Part shown: piece after piece, positions 1 to 11,800 of the stretch | How the letters are laid out: each line of letters opens with the position of its first letter | How positions within the stretch are numbered: the stretch's first letter is position 1 | Assembly: GCA_027922465.2 (NCBI GenBank) | Contig: BQMF02000166.1 | Coordinates: forward strand, 558,001 to 622,000 | Reading direction: 5' to 3' | DNA from: Turritopsis dohrnii | Taxonomy: Eukaryota; Cnidaria; Hydrozoa; Anthoathecata; Oceaniidae | Length of the DNA: 64,000 nt | Program-made: the position numbers and the translations under genes | The notes under the pieces: generated by a model | What the model saw: the letters and a program-made list of their open reading frames with translations, nothing else | The model's database searches: none | Told to the model about the DNA's origin: nothing

Positions 1-700
1 AATGCCTCTTTAAAGAAATTATGTAAGAACCAAAAGAAAAAAACAAATTTTTCAAAAAAAAAAAAAAAGTTAAAGCGAAAAATCCAAACTTTGATGCAAA
101 ACAAAAAATAACCAAAGTTTACATAAAAAAACAAAACGAAAATATTAAAAAGGTCTTATTGATCATGATCACACTAGATTTGGACAGTTGAAGAAGAAAA
201 ACACGAAGAACGACAATTTGTAATATGGCTTTCTTGTATACACAGAAATCCAATTACATGTCTTCTAAAATCTTTTTAAGGAAAGATCCGCCAAAAATCA
301 GTGCATTGAATAAAATGTATTGAATAAAAGATTCAGAGCTTAAACTTATACAAAAATAAAATGGATGGTTGGTAAAATTTCAGATTTCAAGCTGTGCTTC
401 AAAATCCTTGTCGTTTACTTCACTATATATAGCTAGTGAATGCATTTACTTTTTAAATGTGTTTTAAATATATTTGAAGCTCGGCAACAAACACGGAGAA
501 AATTTCCAAATACATTTACAATGTATTTAGAAGCAGAAAAATGCAATAAATACGATACCAATACATTTTAAATGTATTTTAAATACAAATAGTGTATTCA
601 TATTCTATAAGGGTAACACAACAGTAATATGAAAAATGTCTAAGCAATTTTAGCATGCGAACTTCCTAAATAACATAGTATAATATAATTGCGCCCGTAA
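1..700 (-). repeat. Arm of a dispersed foldback repeat (copy of 58.2-60.2 kb element)
   Basis: The stretch matches, in the same orientation, the right arm of the repeat at 59.6-60.3 kb and, inverted, its left arm at 58.25-58.7 kb. Shared landmarks are the run around TTGATCATGATCACAC, the segment reading as GGATTTCTGTGTATACAAG on the minus strand, and the outer block with ATATGAAAAATGTCTAAGC. About 430-610 is an extra insert absent from the 60-kb copy; it has weak inverted ends rich in TTTAAATGTATTT and may be a small MITE. The element is cut off by the window edge. The minus-strand head resembles the heads of the HINE-like family described below. Confidence 0.6.
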
Positions 701-730
701 GGATGCTTGTAATAACGATCCCCGGGCATA

Positions 731-895
731 TACACGCTTTTTTTTTATAAGAACAATTTTATAAGAACACGAACCTCAGATTTGGTCAAAAAATAAGAAC
801 AAAATAAGAACAATTCAGGCTGAAAAAGGCTCAAAAAATAAGAACAGCCAGCCTCAAGTCAGATTTTACTGGTTCTTATAAAAAAAAGGCGTGTA
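731..895. mobile_element. Short palindromic MITE, about 165 bp
   Basis: The ends are inverted repeats: TACACGC followed by a T run and ATAAGAAC on the left, and its complement ending GCGTGTA on the right. The interior carries several copies of ATAAGAAC. The outermost TA could be a TA target duplication, which would fit a Tc1/mariner-type MITE. There is no coding capacity. Confidence 0.6.
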
Positions 896-1038
896 ATTAG
901 AATGCTGTTTGTAGACAGTGTTGTACTGGAAAAAATCTCGACTGCGACTGTGTTGTCGGTGGTTTTTTTTAACTCGCTTGACTACTAAAAACAGATAAAG
1001 AAAATAACAAACAACAAGTTTAAAATTAAGCAAAAGCT

Positions 1039-1061
1039 TTTCGGTATAAAACCATCATCAG
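1039..1061 (-). ncRNA. Hammerhead-like core in PLE-1 left arm
   Basis: Read on the minus strand: CTGATGA (1061-1055), a short GGU/ACC stem II with an A/T-rich loop, then GAAA (1042-1039) followed by AGCTTTTGCTTA, which could form a four-pair stem III closing on a UA site. It lies on the same strand as the GIY-YIG ORF. A convincing stem I is not visible, so activity is uncertain. Hammerhead motifs are an established feature of Penelope-like terminal repeats. Confidence 0.45.
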
Positions 1062-1098
1062 TGCATATAAAATGTTACTATGTTACATGTTTCATATA

Positions 1099-1989
1099 CA
1101 GTGTGTCCACCAGAAAGTGGGCACTTGGTTTAAAACACAAATAACTTTTCGAATTTTCAACAATACAATGCCGTTTTTATACCGTTGGAAAGATGATTTT
1201 TTAAGCTTTCCAAAAATATAAGTTGTTACTTTTATTTTAAAGAATATTAAGTATTTTTTGTTTCGATACGGTTGTTAATTTTGTAATGATCAATAAAACA
1301 GACTTTTAACGAGCAATTAGCCTTTTGTTTCGTTGAAACAACCGCTGTTGGTGGTGTTGTGCTAATTTTGTCACGAATTTTTTTTAGAAAGCACAAACTT
1401 TTTTTCATTGTGTATTCCTTAAATTTTTTATTATGATTTATCAATTTCATATTCCTAAAGCATTGCCAAAATCTGTATAAGCGAGAAAACAAACTATTTA
1501 TGAAATTCATTCAATCATAAGAAGAAAGTTTCAGGAGACAAAAAGTTATGTAGCTGTTAGTCAGGCTTTTAGACAACATTTTCTGGGTAGAAATCCACCA
1601 TCAAAAAGCACGATTCAAAGTTTTTAAATATTTGTAAAAAAGTTTTAGAAATGAAACTTTCATGTTTCAAGCTTGTAAAAACGTAAAGTTTCCCTTGTAT
1701 AAACGCAGCTTTATTACAAAATTTTAGTTTTATATGATTTCCCATGCTAATCGAGTCATTAACTCCTATTCAAGCAAGCGTTAATTGATCATTATTGATT
1801 TAATGCCATGGTTTCTTGGTAAAATCGATTATATTTCCCGAAAAATTGTTTTTTCTATGAAAAAGGTCATATATTTAGAAAGAGCAAAAAATTTTCTTTC
1901 TGTTAATATAAAAATTGAAAAAAACAAGGACGAAAAACAAAAGATATACTTATTGAAAGTTAGGTGCCCACTTTCTTGTGGACACACTG
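1099..1989. mobile_element. Non-autonomous mariner/Tc1-type element inserted in PLE-1
   Basis: Terminal inverted repeats of about 28 bp (left begins CAGTGTGTCCACCAGAAAG; the right is its complement with one mismatch) are flanked by TA at 1097-1098 and 1990-1991. Removing the element plus one TA rebuilds exactly the sequence of the opposite PLE-1 arm at about 2535-2550, so the insertion is demonstrated within the window. At 891 bp with only a transposase N-terminal remnant, it is a deletion derivative that needs a transposase from elsewhere. Confidence 0.85.
1517..1627 (+). pseudogene. Transposase helix-turn-helix remnant (DUF4817-like)
   Basis: The frame from 1517 reads about 36 residues to a TAA at 1625-1627. 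It contains SYVAVSQAFRQHFLGR followed by NPPSKSTIQSF. This resembles the N-terminal helix-turn-helix segment (pattern VxxAFRxxFxxxxPPSxxTI) found at the start of mariner-related transposases. No DDE/D catalytic region follows before the right terminal repeat. Recognition is by pattern only; a profile search would settle it. Confidence 0.55.
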
Positions 1990-2190
1990 TATACAAGGTT
2001 AAAAACAAGAGAGTCCTAAGAGATTACACGAATATAAGAAATAATTTAAAAATCACGTCACACCATTGCGAAACAATAGCAGCTTTTTCGAATCAAGTTG
2101 GTCGTTTAGTGAAGGTTTTTTATGTGCAATAACTGAAGCTTCCAGATTTTTGCGTATTCTAGTGTTCTGTGGTGCTGATAGAATTATCTT

Positions 2191-2457
2191 CTATGTAAAT
2201 GCATGACTCGGATTGTTACGTAGGTGTTTAGCAGGCTCTGAATCCTTGCTAACATTATCATGTTCGTTGAATCGCGTGATCACATTGCGTTTGGTCTCAC
2301 CAATATAGTTAGCTGCACAGGAGCACTCTCCTTCATAGATTTTACACGAAGGGTAAGGATTGCGTTCTTTTAGACTGAAAAGTTGTCTGATCTTCTTCGT
2401 TTTCCATGTTATAGCAGCATCGAATTTGTGGTTTGTGAAATCGTGAAACTTCTTCAA
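2191..2457 (-). pseudogene. GIY-YIG endonuclease C-terminus of PLE-1
   Basis: The 88-codon frame contains YEGECSCAANYIGETKR followed by FNEHD. This is the GIY-YIG nuclease arrangement (a Y before a Cys-rich turn, YIG, K-R, then E/H) that closes the ORF of EN+ Penelope-like elements. PLE-2 has the equivalent CGCCNATYIGKTKR. The start codon lies at the junction with the right arm and no reverse transcriptase precedes it, so this is a remnant, not a host gene. Confidence 0.7.
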
Positions 2458-2574
2458 AAACCTCTTACGATTTCACGATTATAATTATTTCTTTTATTCG
2501 TGTAATCTCTTAGGACTCTCTTCTTTTTAACCTTGTATATATGAAACATGTAACATAGTAACATTTTATATGCA

Positions 2575-2604
2575 CTGATGATGGTTTTATACCGAAAAGC
2601 TTTT
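2575..2604 (+). ncRNA. Hammerhead-like core in PLE-1 right arm
   Basis: CTGATGA at 2575-2581, GGT...ACC stem II ending 2593, GAAA at 2594-2597 and an AGC/GCT mini-hairpin after it. This is the inverted copy of the 1039-1061 motif and is uninterrupted. Stem I is weak, as in the other arm. Confidence 0.45.
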
Positions 2605-2655
2605 GCTTAATTTTAAGCTTGTTGTTTGTTATTTTCTTTATCTACTTTTAATGGC

Positions 2656-4020
2656 GAATCATACCAACACTACTAAAAACATTTTTGGGAATACTTTATT
2701 AAAGTATAGCTTATTGTTTGGTTTACACATCTTACTAATTCTCGATTATACATCCTACTTTTATTTTAGAGAGTGATACATTTAGTTTTAATTTACGGTC
2801 AACGTCTTCTTTGTTGCGCGTAAAACCACATATGGTCCGGTGGCGAAATGGGGTACTTTGCTTGCACCCATACTCAGCGTTTTTCGACGTTTTGGCCCTT
2901 TTTTGCTGAGTCAGCAAAATTTCAAAATATCTCACGATCTAGCCATGGAAACCTTATAAATTATACCTGTAATCGATAGTATTCTTCTAGACACGCCTGA
3001 TTAAGGTGATTTTATTCACTCAAAAAGGCAAAAATTGTAAGGCTTAGAAATATTTCAAACCCGGTTGGTTGCAAAAGTTGTTTAATCACAGTATTGGTGA
3101 AAAGAGCCAATACTGCATTTTGAAATCTGAATGCAGAAAGTCACCAAATATTCGTGATCAAAACCACAGACTTTGCTTAGTTAATGAGAAAGAGTCCACA
3201 CATTAAAGAAGCTTTAAAGAAGCTGTTCCAGCATTACCAGTGACGTAAATAAAGATAGCGTTGGTGTTGATTTGTAGCTAATACATTAAGAAATCCCTAT
3301 TATGTAACAGCAGATATTCCAGTTTGAAAGTATGGTTACTTTGTTGCGTTCATAAAGAAAAAACAATTCAAGTTCAGTAACAGTTACTGAATTCACTCAT
3401 TCCATTTTCATGATATGGACACTACCTGACTTTGTTATTATACATCACATCGATTTTGTTAAAGGAAGATAGCACATGTTGAAATGTCACGTGAAAATCG
3501 AATGTTAACATTAAAAAACAATTTGATTGGTTAACTCTTTAATTCTGATACTGTCAAAATAAATTGTGATAAAGAATTTTTCAGACAGGAGATTTTAGAA
3601 ACATACACGACATTCCCGGAACATAAAAGAGACAAGTCACAAGCAACAACTTTTCCAACAACACTCCCACACAAAGTACCTGTGCACCAGAGTGTCAGAA
3701 AATGATGCTTTTACATTAGATTTGTTGCTTTAAAAATAACGATTTTTGTAAATAGCAGCAAGATACTTTGAGTTGATAAGTAACGGTTTCAAATTAAAGA
3801 TGGTGGAAAAGTTTTTGACAATATCATCAGCATGATGTGATAGAAGTGATCTCCGTGGGATATGAAAAAACGTCTTGCGACAGCCCGTTTAACACGTAAA
3901 TTTGAAATATCTTTTTGGGAATTTTTATGTTTAGAAGTTGCCAGTTGCAGTAGGGAGTACTACAGTGCTATGTCATGTTTTGCATGGAATCGTAACAACT
4001 AAAATCTTAATAATGCTAAT
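2656..4020. other. Stretch with no recognised gene
   Basis: AT-rich DNA between PLE-1 and the 3' end of the astacin gene. Short open frames (for example 2735-2935 minus) show no recognisable domain, and I see no terminal repeats or tandem repeats. It lies downstream of the gene's likely polyadenylation signal. Confidence 0.5.
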
Positions 4021-4044
4021 GTTTATTTTCTTACGTGAAATGTG

Positions 4045-4050
4045 TTTATT
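4045..4050 (-). terminator. Candidate polyadenylation signal of the astacin/MAM gene
   Basis: AATAAA on the minus strand, about 180 bases past the stop codon at 4230-4232. A second AATAAA-like hexamer is at 4022-4027. Either would suit a short 3' UTR. Confidence 0.4.
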
Positions 4051-4229
4051 TTCTACAATGTAAAAAGTGCCTACAAATATATCATTATGCTATGAAAGGG
4101 GAGTAGACTAAGGGGTGATAAAACTTGTATGTGCTACACATGAATTAAAATCATTTTGATCTGCATATCATTATGATCACCTAATCTAATCTCATCTGTC
4201 ATAGAATATCATATAATGTGACGACTTTT

Positions 4230-5842
4230 CTAACAAATTCCGTCTGTAACTTTGATATTGTCCACAGCAAAGTAAGTGCAACGGCTGTTAATCGATGTAA
4301 TGATTTGAATCTAAATGGGAATGACATACGACATATTTGATAATGTTGATAATGTTGATAACATTTCCAATTTTATCATCAACCTTACAATTTTTTCAAA
4401 CGAACTGTTTAAAAACTTTTCTTACCTCATTTATAGGATATCTTCCAGCAGAAGGCAAGGTTTGTGACATTGACAGCCAGGCATCTTCACTTCCATCACG
4501 GAACCTTTTCAAACGTGTTTTTAACAATCGATTTCCACGTTTGTACTGTCGGTATATATTGATGTTACAAAAAGGAGATGATTTGATCTTGTAATCAAAG
4601 CTGAGACAGGATCCACGGGGATCAACATTTTCCAGTTTCATTCCAAGTTGAGCTATGTCTTTGTTACCACAATTTTTCTGAGACCAATAAAGGAACGAAT
4701 CTAAAGTTAACAGATTTAACATAATTTGTAGTGGAATGGTGATGAAATTTAACCTGAAGTACTTACTTGGACCATCACCTGAACTTTCAGTACCATTTGT
4801 AATGAAACATTGTTTGGACGATGAAGGCTCGGGAAATACAAGAGGTACATCACAATAAGAACTGAAGTCACATAAATATGATGAATTCCTGTAACTTTTG
4901 CATTCTCCTGGTGAAACTAACACGTCATCAATAGCAACATCGCTTCTTACACCAGCGCCTATATTGGCGTCAACTTTGATCTAAAAAATGAATATACTAC
5001 ACTGGTGAACCTTGTAAGTTTGTGGCCAAAATATCGTTTTGAAGACAACCTAGAAGGGTACTCCTTCTTGTCAATCGATCACTCCCTAGAGCCACCTTGA
5101 AGATCTTATGCTTTTTTTGTTAAACTATAGCAGTTTATTAGTTGATGAGTGACTTTACCTTGTAAGCCATATATGTTGGAAGATCAATCATTCCCTCGTG
5201 CCACCCGTTAGATTGGGAGCCATCCATTTCCCAAATCACATAACTAGAATAGTTGGTTTGTATGGAGACACTAAGTGCTCCCATATTTTCTCCATACATG
5301 TGGTAGTAGAAGCGCAAACACATTTGGCCAGTGTGATACATAGCAGGTGTAGTTAGACTGGCATGTTCAAGATAATGTTTTGAAGCTTCTGCGTAAGCAT
5401 AATATCCTGAAGTAAAGCATCATTGTGGTAAATGAATAAATTATTGCAGAATTAAGCTACATCTCATCTTTTGACTTTCCGTAAATGCAAATCTATTGGA
5501 TACTGTGAGATACCTACCCCTGTCCAAATCAACGGTATTAGATGGTCCAGTCCAAAAAGTGGCTGTTGGATTTCTTTTAGTTTTCCATGTGAAATCTCCA
5601 GACGTTTCCCATTGACAGAGAGTATTGTCAAAACTGCAACTCATAATGGCTAAACAGTATTGTAATTTCCTCAATAAAATTCAAAATAGAAGGATCATTG
5701 ATAATATGTGATAAGTATCATAACAAGTGAGTTTACTTGGCGACTTGTTATCTCCAGGTGGACATTCTCCTTGGTGAATAAATATATCATCGATAGCGAT
5801 ATCTGAATAATGATTGCCACCAACATAGGCGTGGATGCTCAG
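4230..5842 (-). CDS. 3' exon island (exons 11-16): MAM domains and stop codon
   Basis: Exon 11 (5842-5737) supplies a MAM C-terminal half (SDIAIDDIFIHQGEC). It has no matching N-terminal half nearby; the only open half-MAM is exon 10 at 23.8-24.4 kb, in the same phase. Exons 12-13 (5649-5518, 5406-5159) with the start of exon 14 form a full MAM domain: CSFDNTLCQW, RFYYHMYGENMGALSV, SDVAIDDVLV. The rest of exon 14, exon 15 (4700-4426) and exon 16 (4310-4230) form a divergent MAM (SCLSFDYKIK, YFAVDNIKV) ending in TAG at 4232-4230. Intron 14 is only 66 bp, in frame and stop-free, so retention would keep the frame. MAM domains mediate homophilic adhesion or oligomerisation of extracellular proteins. 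Confidence 0.85.
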
Positions 5843-8800
5843 CTGAAAAAATTATAAAAGTATTTCAATTGATCTTTCCTTCTATCCTCACTATCTCAAT
5901 CATTGCAAAAAGCATCTTAAAACGCTTCTTTTTAGTCGATTAACAAATGATGGGATTATTGAAATAATCATGATGGATAGTAACAATAATCAAAATTGGA
6001 TTTTTGAATACTATGATGGAAATAAGCACAAGTAGATATTATAAATATTATGTTGTTTTGTCTATCGGTTATCTTATTGATTTATATAAGTAATGCCAGT
6101 CAGCCGAAGATTGTTGAAATTAAAAATTAGTGATGAATAGGTTTCAGCCAGTTTATAATCTAATCAGATTTGTGCTCAAGCCTATTTTTATATGCGTTTT
6201 TTACATTTTCTTTAAACTTTTCTTCAAAATATCCTACCTATACTCGTGTTTATGATATTGCCATATGAATAATAGATGGAGAAACAGGAAAGTGAGCACA
6301 AAATCAATTGAAAAAAATCGAGAGATTATTTTTATTCTCAAACAGTCTAAAAGAGTTGTTTGTCCACAGCAAAGTAAGAGCAACGATAAAATTTAGTATC
6401 CAATTTAAATTTAAATTTAAAGAAATTTTGTTGTTGCAATATATCTTTCGTTAAACTAAAAGGAAAAAACGCGAAAGTTAAACGGTCCATTTGGGTCTCA
6501 AACCTTGGCTATCTAAATGCAACCAGTTAGAACTGGATAATACACTTATAAATTATTTAAATTATTTACATATTGCTTGCATCCCTATCTCGGTACAAAG
6601 GAGAAGAAACGTCCAAGAAACAAGTTCTTGTTTCCACAAATTATTGACTTCTTCGTTTCTGATTTGATGGTATGTTTCAAAATTCGTCAAACATCCAAAA
6701 AAACAAAGAAATTGTGTTCCTAGCTGTTTTGCCTCGCTACATCTATATATTAATAGCCGATTCTCTGTCTGTCTGTTTGTCTGTCACCCAAAATGGTAGA
6801 TTGATCTGTGAGAGAGATTATTTCATTTTATTTTGTGCGACGTCAGTGTGAAACCATTGTATTGAGACCCTAATCGAATGCGACGTTTAGGGAAAATTAT
6901 CTCGGCAACCAATAGGGATAACTGACGTTTTTTGGGGTCCGCAATGCAGGCAATAGAATGACGAAAAATTTGGGTTTAATTTTTTGGGGGGACGGGTCTA
7001 TGACGTCATCAAAATTTTGATCGACCATGTCTCCGAAACGGTTGATCGTAGGAAAACGATCCCATACATTTTTTTGATCAGTTTTTCGAGCTCTACAACA
7101 TGGGCACACTTATCATTGCCAATTCCTTAATCTTATTTTTGGTGAACTCAAATTTAGGCCAAATTTTTTGGGGGACGGGTCTGTGACGTCATCAAAATGT
7201 TTGAACGAAGATATCTCTCTAACAGTTGATCATAGGAAAAAGATCCCATACATTTTTTTGATCAGTTTTTCGAGCTCTACATCATGGGCACACTTATTAT
7301 TGCTAAATCCTTAATTTTATTTTTCGTGAACCCAACGCAGACTGAAGGTGGACATGGGCGGCGAGCGACGCCGCCTTGGCGGCTAGTCTATATATTAATA
7401 GCCGATTTTCCGTTTGTTTGTTTGTTTGTCCGTCTGTCACGCAAAATGGTAGATGTGAACTGCGAAAGAAATCGGGGAGTCAGCAACGTAAGATCACACA
7501 TAAATTATTTCTATTCTTGTGCGCGACGTCAGTGTGAAACCATTGTATTGAGACCCTAATTGAATGCGACGTTTAGGGAAAATTGTCTCGGCAACCAATA
7601 GGGATAACTAACGTTTTTTGGGGTCCGCGATACAGGCGATAGGGTGACGAGAAATTTGGGTCTAATTTTTTTGGGGGACGTGTCTGTGACGTCATCAAAA
7701 CTTTTGATCGACGATATCTCCGTAACGGTTGGTCGTAGCAAAACGTTCCCATACATTTTTTTGATCAGTTTTTCGAGCCCTACAACATGGGCACACTTAT
7801 TATTGCCAATTACTTAATTTTATTTTTCATGAAATCTGAAGATGACACAACGCATGCTGAACATGGGCGGCGAGCAACGCCGCCTTGGCGGCTAGTCTAT
7901 ATATTAATAGCCGATTCTCTGTTTGTTTCTTTGTCTGTTTGTTTGTCTGTCACGCAAAATGGTAGATTAAGTTGTGAGCGAAATTATTTCTTTTTTTGTG
8001 TGCGACGTCAGTGCGAAAAAAATGGAAAAGGAAAAAAAGGAAAAAAATATTTTGTTTCATGACCTACTTTTTTCGTTCCAGGAAAGCTTCGGTTTTTAAA
8101 CTTTTTGATTGCTCGAAAAAAAGGTTCACCGATCTCAGACAGTCAGCCAAGCGTTAGGATACAACACTGGCAAACCGAACACGCTACCATGTTATGCCAC
8201 CACTGCATGTTGTCCAAAATGTTTCTTTGTTACGCGCTTCTGATCGAACATGTTTTTATTCACTTTATTCATTAAACACGTGAACCAATAAGAATAACGT
8301 TTTGTTTTTGGATTTCTGCGTAAGCAAGAAAGCCTTTACGATCGTCCGTGTTTTTCTGATTTTTTTTTTTTTTTCATCCTGTCCAAACCGGCGCATATTT
8401 GTTTCTCGAATTTCATTGGTTCATAAAAAAGCCGTCTCAATCGTGATTGGTGCATAATGCCCGATTTCTACGAAAGGGTGCTAATTGGCTTGATCTGCGC
8501 CATGCCATGTGATCATCCGGGTATTTTTCGACTTAACATTTGCACGCCGTTCGCATAATGGTAGAAGAAACCGAAGAAACCCACATAGACTTCCACATTG
8601 ATTGATTGATCAATACTGAATAGATTTAAAAGAAGATTTAAGGGAGAAAGGGGAGAAATTTATAATTATCTTGCAATGATTCTACTGTGTTCATTATTTT
8701 CTGAAAACAAGTTCTCAATGTTTTATAAAAACAGTGTGTGAAAAAGAATGCTTTTATTTTTTGGAAAATGTCTGGGATTCTTTTAAGCCTTTCTAAATAC

Positions 8801-11800
8801 GAAATATCCTTTTATTTCATGTGTGGACTGTAGTGCTTTTTAAGCTCTGGATACATACAGCTCAGCTCAGTTTCCTCTTCAGCTCCAACAACATACAAGA
8901 ATGTCTTGTGTACCCTCTGCCTGTGGTGCATCATTTTATGTTTGATGTTTCTCTAGCTATTTTAGCTTATTTACTTGTATAGTTCTTGGCTGTATTATCA
9001 ATGTCTTGAATTAAGAATGGGGACTTATTATTTACTTAGTTTGATTGTCTGTAAATTCTAAATACTGGACATCCTTTAACACAAAGTTCTGCTTTCAGTT
9101 ATGATTGCTAACTTTGATAAGTTTAGGTCATATTTTTCATAATCCTAATCTTTGTTTACTTTTTGTGTTTGGGAAGTCTTAGTAATTAGGAAGATTGACC
9201 ATACATACGTAATCGCTGTGATATCTGAAAGCATATAGAGGAGTTTCTTAGTGACGTAATGTTTATAAACACCAGTGTTCTTTGCTCGATAATTACGGCA
9301 TATTGCAACATAGAATATCATTAATCAAGTCATTTTCCTGTGAGTATGCGCACGCAGCCTCACAGGAAATAAAAGTCTCTTTATACACTTCAAAATGTTG
9401 TCACTTTATTTGGTTCTCTGGAGTCCCCTTAAAGACAATCGACATTAGAAAGTTTCAATACACATTACCACTTCCTATCTATTTGCGTACATTGTATTTG
9501 ATTTTTAGTATGTACAAGGTATAAAAGTGTAATTAACATTAGAAACTCGTCTATAAATTTGATGTTATTTTGTTTATTAAGTTTATTCGGAGTTAATGTA
9601 AGTTTCATATTGTGTCAGTTATCCTTTCATAATGCCCTGGCGTGTATACGTAATTAAAAATTTAATGTTTTTTAAGTTTCTGAATAAATTTTTATAATCT
9701 TTTCATGAAATTTAGTTATGCATGTTTTTAAATTAAAAAGATAGCAATGACATAGTGTTACTCAAATTAAAGCACAAATTTCTGTTTTCAGTTATGTATG
9801 TTGATTTTGTATGTATGTAGATGTATTTTGTATCATTAAAATCTACCCTTTCCTTTTCGTCCTTGTGAATTAGGAATTCTGTTAGGAAGATTGACAAGAC
9901 ATATTGAATTCATAAATTCATAACATTTACATTGACTTACATGCGTACTCATTGTCTTATCTGAATTGATCACTTAATATCATTTCGTACCAACAAAATA
10001 AAGAACGTTATGTCATTCAGATATAATCAAGTTTATTGTTGTTTATTGGTATAAAGTTTTGCATAGTGACAATTATGTTTTTCCAGATTTTTGGGGAGTA
10101 TATACGTGATCAGAAATTTTATAAATATTATATATTGCGGAAATTATTAAACCTTTCTTAAATTTCAAGAATGTCATTGTCTGTCTTTTTTCATACTTCT
10201 GATTTTGCAGAAATCCTTATGCCTGTAAGGGCATCTTGTTATTATTGGATTTCTGCGTAAGCAAGAAATACTTTACGATCGTCTTTCTCCTGTTTTTTGG
10301 ATTTCTGCGTAAGCAAGAAATACTTTACGATCGTCCGTGTTTTTGGATTTCTGCGTAAGCAAGAAATACTTTACGATCGTCCGTGTTTTTCTGATTTTTT
10401 TTATCCAGTAACAATCCAGTAACAATCATTCAGCTTATTCGTACAAAAAAAACAGATCTTCATAAATGATCTCCGCGATAGCATAAAGAAAAGCCCCTTT
10501 TTTATGTTATGGTAGGCTGACTTTCTTGACGAACATTGTCAGTCACATTTTTGTTTATTTAATGCTGATGCTTCTCGAGCTGAATGATGTTTTGCGGGAC
10601 TAGTTTGCTAGTGTTGCATTTTTGTGGCATTTTCAGCAGCAAAGCTTGCAGAAATCCTTCTGCCCGGTAGGGCATCTTGTTGGATTTCTGCGTAAGCAAG
10701 AAAGCCTTTACTTTCGTCGTTTTTCTTAGTTTTTGGATTTCTGCGTAAGCAAGAAATACTTTACGATCGTCCGTGTTTTTCTGTTTTTTGGATTTCTGCG
10801 TAAGCAAGAAATACTTTACGATCGTCCGTGTTTTTCTGGTTTTTTTTTTTCATCTTACTGTCCAAACCGGCCCATATTTGTTTCTCGAATTTCATTGGTT
10901 CATAAAAAAGCCGTCTTAATTGTCATTGGTGCATAATGCCCGATTTCTACGAACGGGTGCTAATTTAGCCACCTCCACTTAAATAGCGATAGTTTATTGG
11001 CTGATTTTCGCCATGCCATGTGATCGTCCACAAAACGTTTTAAAAATGGCAGCGAAAGAACGTGTGTAGTTTGCTAAAAGTTTCTTTGATGGAAATATGG
11101 CTTTAAAAGAAGTTAATACAGAAATTCAAAAAGTTTGGGATGTAGTTATTTTTCTGGCACTGTTCTAAAAATTCTAGGTCCAGCGAAGCTTTTCGTAACT
11201 TGAAATCGACTTTTTCAAACCTTCTTACCAGTTTAACAGTCTCATTTCCATATCTTTCACGTATCACGCAGCAAATAGACTTGTTGGTTGGAAAACGAAG
11301 ACGAGCCAGGAATAAAAACACCAAAGCGAAAACTCTGACGAAAATCATGATAATTTAATTGACTAATCCAAGAACGTGGTTGCATATTCGACTTACGTTA
11401 CCATAACAGCGATAGCAGAAACTTGTAAAGTGTGTTAATCATGTTGATTTCCTGCACGGCAGCGAAATAAGGTAAACAAAGTATAACACAGTATTACGAC
11501 GTTTCGCTGGCCACAGCCAGCATTTTCAAGTAAATATTTTTTACAATTTCAGTCTATATATACTAAAAAAAACACGCCTTGATGTGTCAATAATAAATAT
11601 CAGAAATAACCATATAAGGTGATAAAGCAAATACAGAGTATTCAACTGTAAAGAAATAATGGTATAGAAGTTAAATTACGATTTAAAACAGGACAGTCCC
11701 GAGAGATTAAAAGACTCTCCATCAATTCCAAACGAAAATTGTTACTAGAAGAAGCGAGAATACTGAAATCGTCAAAGTAAGGAGAGTGATCACATGACAA

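Larger units (their letters stand above)
985..2655 (-). mobile_element. PLE-1: truncated Penelope-like element with inverted terminal arms
   Basis: Left arm (about 985-1098 plus 1992-2055) and right arm (about 2485-2655) are inverted copies. Between them lies a minus-strand ORF encoding only the C-terminal GIY-YIG endonuclease of a Penelope-like retroelement. The left arm is split by a mariner-type insertion at 1099-1989; the uninterrupted right arm supplies the empty site. Both arms contain a CUGAUGA...GAAA core like the hammerhead motifs known from PLE terminal repeats. The reverse transcriptase part is missing, so this is a dead, 5'-truncated copy. Confidence 0.75.

Noticed and set aside
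58..70. Poly-A tails marking retrocopies near the window start
   Set aside because: A runs are common in this AT-rich repeat family and no upstream coding sequence or target duplication accompanies them.
1785..2132. 115-codon plus-strand ORF as a gene
   Set aside because: It runs across the mariner right terminal repeat into the PLE-1 arm, so it is a chance frame across a transposon junction.
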